Positions 1-5,814 of a DNA stretch of 5,814 bases are shown here, in pieces. How positions within the stretch are numbered: position 1 is the stretch's first letter; each line of letters opens with the position of its first letter. The stretch spans positions 1 through 5,814 of the forward strand of contig JACQHV010000099.1 of the NCBI GenBank assembly GCA_016198885.1, written 5' to 3'. The stretch comes from Gammaproteobacteria bacterium (GTDB lineage Bacteria; Pseudomonadota; Gammaproteobacteria; Eutrophobiales; Eutrophobiaceae). A model generated the notes under the pieces. The model did not search any database, was not told the origin of the DNA, and saw nothing but the letters and a program-made list of their open reading frames with translations. Both the position numbers and the translations under genes were made by a program.

Positions 1-38
1 ACCAATCACTAATCACCAATTACTAATCACCAATCACT
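1..38. repeat. Heptamer tandem repeat upstream of sdhB
   Basis: A 14-bp unit, ACCAATCACTAATC, occurs at 1-14, again at 15-28 with one C-to-T change, and partially (10 bp) at 29-38. The unit splits into heptamers of the form AC(C/T)AAT(C/T), giving five full copies plus three bases. The array starts at the window edge and may extend further upstream. It ends 10 bp before the sdhB ATG, so it occupies the place where the sdhB ribosome-binding site would be expected. There is no dyad symmetry, and the units are too short and lack spacers, so it is not a CRISPR array. Its function is unknown; a slipped-strand simple repeat in the gap before sdhB is the plainest reading. Confidence 0.8.
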
Positions 39-48
39 GGTATAAAAA

Positions 49-831
49 ATGGCTCAATTTACACTTCCAAAAAATTCCAGGATCAAACAAGGCAAAACTA
101 TATCGGCTGCGAACGGGGCCAAAAATAAAAAGGTATTTCGCGTCTACCGGTGGGATCCCGACAAGAATGAAAATCCGAGGATGGACACCTATGAAATTGA
201 CCTGGACAAATGCGGCCCGATGGTGTTGGACGCCATCATCTATATCAAAAACGAGCTTGATTCAACGCTCACTTTCCGCCGTTCATGCCGCGAAGGAATC
301 TGCGGTTCCTGCGCCATGAATATCGGTGGAATTAATACTCTCGCCTGCACCATGGCGATTACAGATATCAAAGGCGACATCAAAATCTATCCATTACCGC
401 ATATGCCGGTGGTCAAGGACCTGGTCCCTGACCTCACCCATTTTTTTGCACAATATGCCGCCATCAAACCCTGGATGCAGACCCAGACATCACCGCCGCC
501 AGACCGGGAACGCCTGCAATCAAAACAGGATCGGGCCAAACTCGATGGTTTGTATGAATGTATCCTGTGCGCTTGTTGTTCAACCAGTTGTCCAAGTTAT
601 TGGTGGAACGGTGATCGCTATCTGGGTCCAGCTATTCTGCTCCAGGCCTATCGCTGGATTGCCGATAGCCGCGATGAAAATACAGGTGAACGTCTGGATG
701 CTCTGGAAGATCCCTTCCGCCTGTATCGCTGTCACACCATCATGAATTGCACCAACACCTGCCCGAAGAATCTCAATCCTGCCAAGGCAATCGCAGAGAT
801 CAAGAAACTGCTGGTTTCCCGCACAATGTAG
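49..831 (+). CDS. sdhB: Succinate dehydrogenase iron-sulfur subunit
   Basis: SdhB is the electron-transfer subunit of succinate dehydrogenase (respiratory complex II). It passes electrons from the FAD of SdhA to the membrane quinone site on the cytoplasmic face of the inner membrane. An N-terminal 2Fe-2S ferredoxin domain carries C80, C85, C88 and C100. A C-terminal domain carries the CxxCxxCxxxCP motif, with C171, C174 and C177 plus C238 for 4Fe-4S, and C181, C228 and C234 for 3Fe-4S (assigned by comparison with E. coli SdhB). The WW pair at 185-186 and H229 match the quinone-site residues of E. coli. At 260 aa it is about 20 residues longer than E. coli SdhB. The N-terminal extension and the all-cysteine 2Fe-2S site (E. 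coli has Asp at the third position) resemble alphaproteobacterial and mitochondrial SdhB. No Shine-Dalgarno precedes the ATG, but the next in-frame Met (45) would cut into the ferredoxin domain. sdhE follows after 7 bp; sdhA is presumably upstream, outside the window. Confidence 0.97.
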   Translation: MAQFTLPKNSRIKQGKTISAANGAKNKKVFRVYRWDPDKNENPRMDTYEIDLDKCGPMVLDAIIYIKNELDSTLTFRRSCREGICGSCAMNIGGINTLACTMAITDIKGDIKIYPLPHMPVVKDLVPDLTHFFAQYAAIKPWMQTQTSPPPDRERLQSKQDRAKLDGLYECILCACCSTSCPSYWWNGDRYLGPAILLQAYRWIADSRDENTGERLDALEDPFRLYRCHTIMNCTNTCPKNLNPAKAIAEIKKLLVSRTM

Positions 832-838
832 GTAATCC

Positions 839-1102
839 ATGAATAGCGGTTCAAGCCTGCTGTGGCGATGCCGCCGCGGTATTCGGGAAATGGATCTGTT
901 GTTGCAATGTTTCGTTGAGCAATGTTTTGACCTCTTGACAGATGAACAAAAAGCCGCCTTCGAACAACTCCTTGAAGTATCCGATCTGGAGCTCATGGCC
1001 TGGATTATGGGCAGGGCTGATCCTCCAACTGAACAAATCAGGTATTTGATTGAAATCATACGGGAGATAAATCAGCCCCAATCAGTTAATAGTGACAACT
1101 GA
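839..1102 (+). CDS. sdhE: SdhE, FAD assembly factor for succinate dehydrogenase
   Basis: This is a small soluble protein of the SdhE/Sdh5 (YgfY/CptB, formerly DUF339) family, which helps attach FAD covalently to SdhA, the flavoprotein partner of SdhB. The diagnostic RGxxE motif is present as R13-G14-I15-R16-E17, preceded by LLWRCR and followed by MDLLL. The rest is predicted helical, with the family-typical stretch ending in DLELMAWIMGRADPP (about residues 49-63). The length of 87 aa is normal for the family. The ATG lies 7 bp after the sdhB stop, and an AGG that overlaps that stop (830-832) can serve as the ribosome-binding site, so the two genes are almost certainly cotranscribed. In E. coli this gene is paired with ygfX and lies next to ygfZ; here ygfX is absent but ygfZ is the next gene. 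Confidence 0.93.
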   Translation: MNSGSSLLWRCRRGIREMDLLLQCFVEQCFDLLTDEQKAAFEQLLEVSDLELMAWIMGRADPPTEQIRYLIEIIREINQPQSVNSDN

Positions 1103-1132
1103 TTGATCCTGTCTGACGATAATATTTATACA
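1103..1132 (+). promoter_or_regulatory. Possible weak sigma-70 promoter before ygfZ
   Basis: The 95-bp gap between sdhE and ygfZ is AT-rich. TTGATC (1103-1108) and TATACA (1127-1132), 18 bp apart, each match four of six consensus bases. It is the best pair I found by eye in the gap, which has no convincing terminator. In an AT-rich gap such matches arise by chance, so ygfZ may instead be read from the sdh transcript. Confidence 0.2.
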
Positions 1133-1197
1133 ATCATTCAGTTGAAGCATAATCTCCGCCATTTAAATATTGTTTTGTAACATCCGGCTATCTGAAA

Positions 1198-2145
1198 ATG
1201 ATTAATCCGACCAATCAATACTTCGATCTGTCACACTTCGCATTACTGGAAATATCAGGCCGCAATGCGTATGAATTTCTGCAAAACCAGATCACTGGCG
1301 ATTTAAAAGGACTAAATTCATCAGGCTGGCTTTTCAGCGCATGGTGTGAACCCAATGGGCGTGTGATATGCACATTTATTGTCTTTGCCGAGCGTGAATC
1401 CCTGATGCTCATATTACCTTCCATGCTGAAAATTAAAATCATTAATCTCCTGTCGAGATTTATTCTTCGCTCCCAGGTCATCATCAAGGATGTCAGTGAT
1501 GATTATGCACTGTTTGGCCTGGCCGGGTCCGATATGAATAAATTATTACAAACGATTAATGGTGATATATCAGGGAACACGAGCCGGCTGTTTCAGACTG
1601 AGAATCTGTCCATACTCCGGCTCTGGGGTGAAACACCCCGTTCCATTCTGATAAGCAGGATGGACAAAGTACCGGCAATTCTGGACAGGATCCTTATGGC
1701 ATTCACAGAAGGTGATCGTTCCGGCTGGAGTCTGTCAGACATCCAGGCAGGAATACCCTGGATTATCGAAACCACAAGCGGCGCTTTCCTGCCACAGATG
1801 CTTAATATCGATCAAATGCAGGGATTGAGTTACCAGAAAGGTTGTTATCCAGGTCAGGAGGTGATTGCACGTTTGCGCTATCGTGGTCAACTCAAGCGCA
1901 GGATGTATCTTGGAACTGGCAATGGTGAGGTAATTCCGGGTGCCGGTGACCGGCTGGAACGCACTGACACGGGTACTTTGGTCGGGGATGTCATTGATGC
2001 AGAACGCCATCCGGAAGGTGGTTACAAATTACTGGCCGTCGCTGAGAAAAATGAAGCTGATGTGGCGCCACTGCGTTTGCATGGTATAAAACAAAGTCTC
2101 ATCAAATTACAATCAATAAGCTATCCGGCAGATAATTCACTGTGA
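1198..2145 (+). CDS. ygfZ: Folate-binding Fe-S cluster maintenance protein YgfZ
   Basis: YgfZ belongs to the GcvT-like (aminomethyltransferase-fold) COG0354 family. In E. coli it is a cytoplasmic, tetrahydrofolate-dependent protein that supports synthesis or repair of certain Fe-S enzymes, and it is the bacterial relative of mitochondrial IBA57. The family signature KGCYxGQE is seen as K214-G215-C216-Y217-P218-G219-Q220-E221, with C216 the conserved functional cysteine. The N-terminal stretch LLEISGRNAYEFLQNQITGD (16-35) and the C-terminal beta-barrel after about residue 235 also fit. The length, 315 aa, is close to E. coli YgfZ. No Shine-Dalgarno is evident before the ATG, but this start gives the expected family N-terminus. 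The TGA stop overlaps the GTG start of aguA by 4 bp. Placement next to sdhB and sdhE suggests a shared role in keeping respiratory cofactor enzymes working; that is inference. Confidence 0.93.
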   Translation: MINPTNQYFDLSHFALLEISGRNAYEFLQNQITGDLKGLNSSGWLFSAWCEPNGRVICTFIVFAERESLMLILPSMLKIKIINLLSRFILRSQVIIKDVSDDYALFGLAGSDMNKLLQTINGDISGNTSRLFQTENLSILRLWGETPRSILISRMDKVPAILDRILMAFTEGDRSGWSLSDIQAGIPWIIETTSGAFLPQMLNIDQMQGLSYQKGCYPGQEVIARLRYRGQLKRRMYLGTGNGEVIPGAGDRLERTDTGTLVGDVIDAERHPEGGYKLLAVAEKNEADVAPLRLHGIKQSLIKLQSISYPADNSL

Positions 2146-3173
2146 GTATACGATTACCCGCCGAATGGGAACCACAATCTGGCATGCTTATTACCTGGCC
2201 ACATCCCGATACTGATTGGCAACCTTTTTTAGGTGAAGTCGAAAATGTCTTTGTTGACATTACCCGTCATGTCGGTACTGTGCAGCCGGTAATTGTCGCG
2301 TGCAATGATGAATCCCACAGAACCCATGTGGATAAATTATTACAACTAAATGCAATCCCCCCCGAACAATATCAGCTTTATATCAGCCCCTCCAATGATA
2401 GCTGGGTCCGGGACCATGGGCCGATCACGGTATTCCAGGGCAATAAACCTCTCCTTCTTGATTTTACGTTTAACGGCTGGGGTAAAAAATATCCGGCCGA
2501 GCTCGACAACAGGATTACTTCTGTGCTTCATAACACAAACGTATTTGGACAGACGCCAGTAAAAACAATTGATTTTGTCCTGGAGGGCGGGAGTATCGAG
2601 ACTGACGGTCAGGGTACAATCCTGACGACAACGTCGTGTTTATTATCACCCCGGCGTAACAATGGAATGACACAGGTACGGGTTGAAGCAAAACTTTCTG
2701 AATACCTTGGCATCAGAAGAATCATCTGGTTCAATCACGGTCAATTGCTCGGGGATGATACGGATGGCCATATTGATACTCTGATCAGGTTCATCAACAC
2801 CGGAACCATAGCTTATGTTGCGTGCAGCGATCCGGATAATCCGAATTTTGAATCATTGAATCGCATGGCTGATGAGCTGCGATCAGTAACGCGGGCAAAT
2901 GGTCAACAATATGAATTGATTCCCTTGCCTTGTCCCATCGTCACGGATAATGACGGTGGATGTTTGCCGGCAAGTTATGCAAATTTTCTGATATGCAATG
3001 ATATGGTTTTAGTACCCCTTTATGATAATGAGTCAGACGATGAGGCACTCGATATATTTAACGAATGCTTTGCTGATCGTAATATCATCGGATTAAACTG
3101 CAGGCCACTGATACGACAATTCGGCAGCCTGCATTGCGTCACCATGCAACTTCCCCAAGGGGTTATTACATGA
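2142..3173 (+). CDS. aguA: Agmatine deiminase
   Basis: AguA hydrolyses agmatine to N-carbamoylputrescine and ammonia, the first step of the deiminase route from arginine-derived agmatine to putrescine. It belongs to the guanidino-group modifying (peptidylarginine deiminase-like) superfamily with a five-fold alpha/beta propeller. Visible motifs, in order, are the start region EWEPQSGMLITWP (8-20), SWVRDHGP with W88, R90 and D91, FNGWG (110-114), EGGSIE (148-153), TTTSCLL (162-168), the DTDGHID block with D208 and H210, and the C-terminal GSLHC, where C332 is the nucleophile expected to form the amidino-thioether intermediate. At 343 aa it is of usual length and complete. The GTG start overlaps the ygfZ stop as GTGA with no separate Shine-Dalgarno, implying translational coupling. 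The ATGA overlap at the other end couples it to aguB, which makes agmatine deiminase a firmer call than a generic peptidylarginine deiminase. Confidence 0.94.
   Translation: MSIRLPAEWEPQSGMLITWPHPDTDWQPFLGEVENVFVDITRHVGTVQPVIVACNDESHRTHVDKLLQLNAIPPEQYQLYISPSNDSWVRDHGPITVFQGNKPLLLDFTFNGWGKKYPAELDNRITSVLHNTNVFGQTPVKTIDFVLEGGSIETDGQGTILTTTSCLLSPRRNNGMTQVRVEAKLSEYLGIRRIIWFNHGQLLGDDTDGHIDTLIRFINTGTIAYVACSDPDNPNFESLNRMADELRSVTRANGQQYELIPLPCPIVTDNDGGCLPASYANFLICNDMVLVPLYDNESDDEALDIFNECFADRNIIGLNCRPLIRQFGSLHCVTMQLPQGVIT
3157..3162 (+). promoter_or_regulatory. Ribosome-binding site of aguB
   Basis: AAGGGG lies inside the end of aguA, 7 bases before the ATG at 3170. It supports that start over the in-frame ATG at 3134, which would add 12 residues (through two His and two Tyr) lying outside the nitrilase fold. 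It is the clearest Shine-Dalgarno-like sequence I see before any gene in the window. Confidence 0.6.
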
Positions 3174-4057
3174 AAAAAAACATAAAAGTAGCAGTCGTGC
3201 AACATGGCTGTAACACCGATTACAATGCAAACCTTGATAAATCGGTAACTGGCATTCACGAAGCCGGTGAACTCGGTGCAGACATTGTTTTATTGCCTGA
3301 GTTGCATACTCTTCCCTATTTTTGTGTCAGTGAAGATGTTCGAAATTTTGATCTGGCAGAATCCATCCCTGGTCCCACTACAAGGGTGTTGGCAAAACAC
3401 GCACAGGATTTACAGATTATTATCGTTACCTCCATATTTGAACAACGCGCCAAAGGGATTTATCACAACACCGCTGTTGTAATTGACAAGAATGGCAGTA
3501 TCGCCGGGAGTTATCGCAAGATGCATATCCCGGATGATCCCGGCTATCATGAAAAATTTTATTTTACCCCAGGTGATCAGGGATTCGTACCAATAGAAAC
3601 TTCTGTTGGAAAACTTGGTGTCATGGTGTGCTGGGATCAATGGTTTCCCGAGGGTGCGCGTCTCATGGCCCTGGCAAGTGCAGAACTTTTATTCTATCCA
3701 AGCGCCATCGGTTGGGATATCAACGACACCGAAGAAGAAAAAGTCAGACAGCGTAATGCATGGATGACGATCCAGAAATCACATGCCATTGCCAACAGTC
3801 TGCCTGTGATCGTCAGTAATCGTATCGGTCATGAGAATGATCCCACAGAAAAAACCAGGGGTGCAAATTTCTGGGGATCGAGTTTTATTGCAGGTCCACA
3901 GGGTGAAATTCTTGCCAAGGCGCCAATAGATAAGGCAGACGTTATCATCGCGGAAATTGATGCCGGAAAGACGGATACCATCAGGCGCATCTGGCCATAC
4001 CTTCGTGACCGCAGAATTGACGCTTATCATGATATTGTTAAGCGGCATATTGAATAA
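3170..4057 (+). CDS. aguB: N-carbamoylputrescine amidase
   Basis: AguB is a carbon-nitrogen hydrolase (nitrilase superfamily) that converts N-carbamoylputrescine to putrescine, CO2 and ammonia, completing the pathway begun by AguA. With the start at 3170 the protein is 295 aa, the usual size. The Glu-Lys-Cys catalytic triad is visible: E44 in LLPELH, K117 in YRKMHIPDD and C154 in MVCWDQWFPE. The additional conserved Glu, E128 in YHEKF, is also present. MHIPDDPGYHEKFYFTPGD (118-136) and the C-terminal TIRRIWPYLRDRR (270-282) are typical of the AguB subgroup rather than of beta-ureidopropionase or other amidases. The start ATG overlaps the aguA TGA as ATGA and has a good ribosome-binding site. 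No signal peptide is seen, so it acts in the cytoplasm. No rho-independent terminator is visible in the 46 AT-rich bases that follow. Confidence 0.95.
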   Translation: MKKNIKVAVVQHGCNTDYNANLDKSVTGIHEAGELGADIVLLPELHTLPYFCVSEDVRNFDLAESIPGPTTRVLAKHAQDLQIIIVTSIFEQRAKGIYHNTAVVIDKNGSIAGSYRKMHIPDDPGYHEKFYFTPGDQGFVPIETSVGKLGVMVCWDQWFPEGARLMALASAELLFYPSAIGWDINDTEEEKVRQRNAWMTIQKSHAIANSLPVIVSNRIGHENDPTEKTRGANFWGSSFIAGPQGEILAKAPIDKADVIIAEIDAGKTDTIRRIWPYLRDRRIDAYHDIVKRHIE

Positions 4058-4103
4058 GACAAAAGTTCCTGAAACTGCATTAAACTAAAATTAACAATAA
4101 TTA

Positions 4104-5069
4104 ATGATAAGAACATCCTGTTTCAGGCCCGCCTGGTGGTTGCGTGGCGCACACGCGCAGACAATCTGGCCAAGTTTCACACGCCATTTACCGGCTCTCA
4201 AGCTTGAATGGGAACGCCTGGAATTACCCGAAAATGATTTTCTCGATCTGGTCTGGACAGCACAAAAAGCAGGCCCGATTGTAATTGTACTGCACGGCCT
4301 GGAAGGATCGATCAATTCACATTATGCAAAAGGAATTTTATATTCTCTGCATAATAACAGCTGGCGTGCTGTATTCATGCACTTTCGGGGTTGCAGCGGG
4401 ACACACAATCGCAAGGCGCGTAGTTATCACTCAGGGGAAACCGGCGATCTGCGGTTTCTGATCCGGACATTGCATGCGCGTCATCCGGATTCGCTGCTTG
4501 CAGCTATCGGATTCTCCCTGGGAGGAAATACATTATTAAAATACCTGGGTGAAGACCAGGATAATGCAATACTCAGAGCGGCAGTTGCGATATCTGTGCC
4601 TTTTGAATTATCCGCCGGGGCCGACCGGCTAAATCAGGGTTTCTCGAAGTTATATCAATGGCATTTACTGAAACGGCTGCAGAAAAAAATTATTGATAAA
4701 TTCAGGGTCAGAAATGATGCCCCATTCTCCATTAAGGATGTGCCAAACTGGAACACCTTTCATCTGTTTGACAACTTTGTCACTGCTCCTCTACACGGCT
4801 TTAAAAGCAGTGAACATTATTATTCCACATGCAGTTCCCGGCAGTATTTACCTTTAATAAAGGTTCCAACACTCATCCTGCATGCCGAGGATGATCCATT
4901 TTTAACACCGGATGCAATCCCGCGGGATGTCGAATTACCTGATAATGTCATCCTTGAACTCTCGAAGGGTGGTGGACATGTGGGTTTTATCAGCGGTCAT
5001 TTACCATGGCAATCATGTTATTGGCTGGAAGAACGCGTACCGGAGTTTTTGCGTGGTTATATTAACTAA
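4104..5069 (+). CDS. yheT: YheT-family alpha/beta hydrolase
   Basis: This is an alpha/beta-hydrolase fold protein of the YheT/EMB8/ABHD1-3 (UPF0017, COG0429) family. The family has putative esterase or lipase activity; its physiological substrate in bacteria is not settled. Visible in order: an N-terminal WWLRGAHAQTIWP (11-23) like the family's GxxHxQT start, the oxyanion-region HGLEGS (64-69), MHFRGCSG (92-99), YHSGET (108-113), the nucleophile elbow GFSLGG with S138, HAEDDPF with D264 as probable catalytic acid, and GGHVGF with H292 as catalytic base. The triad is therefore complete and the length, 321 aa, is normal. The gene follows aguB by 46 bp with no evident Shine-Dalgarno in an AT-rich leader, and dsbB follows 14 bp later, so readthrough from the agu genes is plausible. 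No signal peptide is evident. The substrate cannot be read from the sequence. Confidence 0.88.
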   Translation: MIRTSCFRPAWWLRGAHAQTIWPSFTRHLPALKLEWERLELPENDFLDLVWTAQKAGPIVIVLHGLEGSINSHYAKGILYSLHNNSWRAVFMHFRGCSGTHNRKARSYHSGETGDLRFLIRTLHARHPDSLLAAIGFSLGGNTLLKYLGEDQDNAILRAAVAISVPFELSAGADRLNQGFSKLYQWHLLKRLQKKIIDKFRVRNDAPFSIKDVPNWNTFHLFDNFVTAPLHGFKSSEHYYSTCSSRQYLPLIKVPTLILHAEDDPFLTPDAIPRDVELPDNVILELSKGGGHVGFISGHLPWQSCYWLEERVPEFLRGYIN

Positions 5070-5083
5070 AGATATACATTCAA

Positions 5084-5587
5084 ATGAGTAGTTTATATTC
5101 TTCACGATCGTTTTATTTTCTTGTCTTTCTGGCCTGTATCTGCCTGCTGGGTTTTGGATTGTATCTTGAACACATCAAGGGTTTGGAACCCTGTCCACTG
5201 TGCATATTTCAGCGCATCGCCTATATCCTCATTGCCATGATTGCCCTCACAGCGACGCTACAAAACCCCACTCAAACATCCGGTCGAATTTACTGTGGTC
5301 TGATTACCCTGATCGCGTTTGCAGGCGCTGGAATTGCAGGTCGTCAGGTCTGGCTGGAACACCTTCCGGCAGATCAGGTCCCTGAATGCGGACCGGGCGT
5401 TGAATACCTGCTTGAGTCATTTCCGTTGGGTCAGGCCCTGAAAATGATATTAAGCGGTTCAGGGGAATGTGCCGAAGTACAGTGGCGTTTTATCGGGCTC
5501 AGTATTGCCGAATGGAGTCTGATCTGCTTTTTGATATTAATGATATCAAGTGTGATACCTCTGTTTACGCGCAGGAATTATCCCTGA
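5084..5587 (+). CDS. dsbB: Disulfide bond formation protein B
   Basis: DsbB is an inner-membrane quinone reductase that reoxidises periplasmic DsbA, sending electrons to ubiquinone or menaquinone. Four hydrophobic segments are visible at about residues 10-28, 43-60, 69-87 and 143-161. The first periplasmic loop carries the CxxC pair C37-P-L-C40, followed four residues later by R44, matching the quinone-linked Arg48 of E. coli. The long second periplasmic loop (about 88-142) carries the second redox pair, C102 and C129. At 167 aa it is close to E. coli DsbB (176) and complete, with positively charged residues (RR at 163-164) near the cytoplasmic C-terminus. It lies 14 bp after yheT with only a weak ribosome-binding site, probably in the same transcript. 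No dsbA is in the window. DsbI is the main alternative, but the size, four segments and Arg after CxxC favour DsbB. Confidence 0.94.
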   Translation: MSSLYSSRSFYFLVFLACICLLGFGLYLEHIKGLEPCPLCIFQRIAYILIAMIALTATLQNPTQTSGRIYCGLITLIAFAGAGIAGRQVWLEHLPADQVPECGPGVEYLLESFPLGQALKMILSGSGECAEVQWRFIGLSIAEWSLICFLILMISSVIPLFTRRNYP

Positions 5588-5650
5588 CCAAAGAAAAAAG
5601 ACGTTCAGAATATAATTAATGTGATTAGAACCTATCTCAAAATTAATTTT
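5588..5650. other. AT-rich spacer with a 12-bp palindrome after dsbB
   Basis: No gene or RNA is seen here. The spacer is AT-rich and ends in a perfect palindrome, AAAATTAATTTT (5639-5650), directly against the first GC-rich hairpin of the following repeat. The palindrome has no loop-forming GC stem and no T-tract follows a stable stem, so I do not call a terminator. Confidence 0.5.
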
Positions 5651-5794
5651 CCTCCCCTTTGAAGGGGGAGGATTGAGGTAGGGGTGAAATGTCCAACATG
5701 GCTGAAACTCAACCCCCATCCCGGCCTCGGCTTTAGCTCCTGCGTCGCTCTACCGACTCCTTCCCTGGTGTCGTTCCCCCTGCCAGGGGGAAGG
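5651..5794. repeat. REP/BIME-like inverted pair of GC-rich hairpin units
   Basis: Two hairpins face each other. The left arm CCTCCCC (5651-5657) pairs with GGGGAGG (5665-5671) and is followed by a G-rich tail, TTGAGGTAGGGGTG (5673-5686). On the right, in reverse orientation, a C-rich tail CAACCCCCATCCCGGCC (5710-5726) precedes the hairpin TTCCCCCTG (5774-5782) / CAGGGGGAA (5784-5792). The reverse complement of the right tail (GGGATGGGGGTTG) resembles the left tail. This hairpin-plus-tail layout in opposed orientation, in a gap after a gene, is that of dispersed extragenic palindromic repeats that often end operons. About 47 bp (5727-5773) interrupt the right unit between tail and hairpin. No open reading frame or T-tract is present, so I favour a dispersed repeat over a classical terminator or transposase remnant; copy number elsewhere in the genome cannot be seen. 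Confidence 0.65.
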
Positions 5795-5814
5795 TGTTGT
5801 CAGTTATTGGTTCT

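Noticed and set aside
1..38. CRISPR array or iteron-type origin
   Set aside because: The units are 7 or 14 bp with no spacers, and there is no cas, rep or dnaA-box context.
326..745. 139-aa second-frame reading frame inside sdhB
   Set aside because: It sits wholly within the conserved Fe-S coding sequence of sdhB and shows no motif of its own.
580..1059. 159-aa reverse-strand reading frame across the end of sdhB and sdhE
   Set aside because: It lies opposite two well-supported genes, has no recognisable domain, and its protein is a Ser/Ile/Cys-rich composition typical of an antisense shadow.
3134..3169. Upstream in-frame ATG for aguB
   Set aside because: It would add 12 residues outside the nitrilase fold. 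The ATG at 3170 has a good ribosome-binding site and the typical ATGA overlap with aguA.
4058..4103. Terminator between aguB and yheT
   Set aside because: Only AT-rich sequence and a 4-bp AGTT/AACT inverted repeat are present; there is no stable stem or T-tract.
5651..5671. Rho-independent terminator for dsbB
   Set aside because: The stem is GC-rich, but it is followed by ATTGAGGTAGGGG rather than a T-tract on the + strand, and by AAAATTAATT on the - strand.
5588..5814. Small protein or RNA gene in the last 227 bp
   Set aside because: I found no start with a ribosome-binding site and a plausible protein, and no tRNA or known RNA fold; the repeat explains the structure seen.

Overview
The window is a compact stretch of bacterial chromosome with seven intact genes, all on the + strand: sdhB, sdhE, ygfZ, aguA, aguB, a yheT-type hydrolase gene and dsbB. 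The gene set (SdhE, YgfZ, the AguA/AguB putrescine route, a YheT hydrolase and DsbB) fits a Proteobacterium, most likely Gamma- or Betaproteobacteria. SdhB itself looks like the alphaproteobacterial/mitochondrial type: it has an N-terminal extension and a full four-cysteine 2Fe-2S site. I cannot name the genus. Base composition looks mildly AT-leaning and even across the genes, with no sign of recent gene transfer.

Layout. Bases 1-38 are a short heptamer tandem repeat that runs up to the sdhB start and may continue outside the window. sdhB (49-831) and sdhE (839-1102) are 7 bp apart and supply the iron-sulfur subunit of succinate dehydrogenase and the factor that flavinylates its SdhA partner. 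After a 95-bp gap, ygfZ (1198-2145), aguA (2142-3173) and aguB (3170-4057) form a translationally coupled run joined by two 4-bp stop/start overlaps. A 46-bp AT-rich gap leads to the yheT-like gene (4104-5069), and dsbB (5084-5587) follows 14 bp later. The last 227 bp contain no gene. They hold a 12-bp AT palindrome and a GC-rich, REP/BIME-like pair of inverted hairpin units (about 5651-5794).

How the genes work together. sdhB, sdhE and ygfZ share a theme of building or maintaining respiratory cofactor enzymes: Fe-S subunit, FAD attachment, and folate-dependent Fe-S cluster maintenance. aguA and aguB catalyse two consecutive steps, agmatine to N-carbamoylputrescine to putrescine. The yheT-like hydrolase has no known physiological partner here, and DsbB reoxidises a periplasmic DsbA that is not encoded in this window.

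I see no undescribed system. This is housekeeping DNA, and the least explained parts are the repeats at the two ends.
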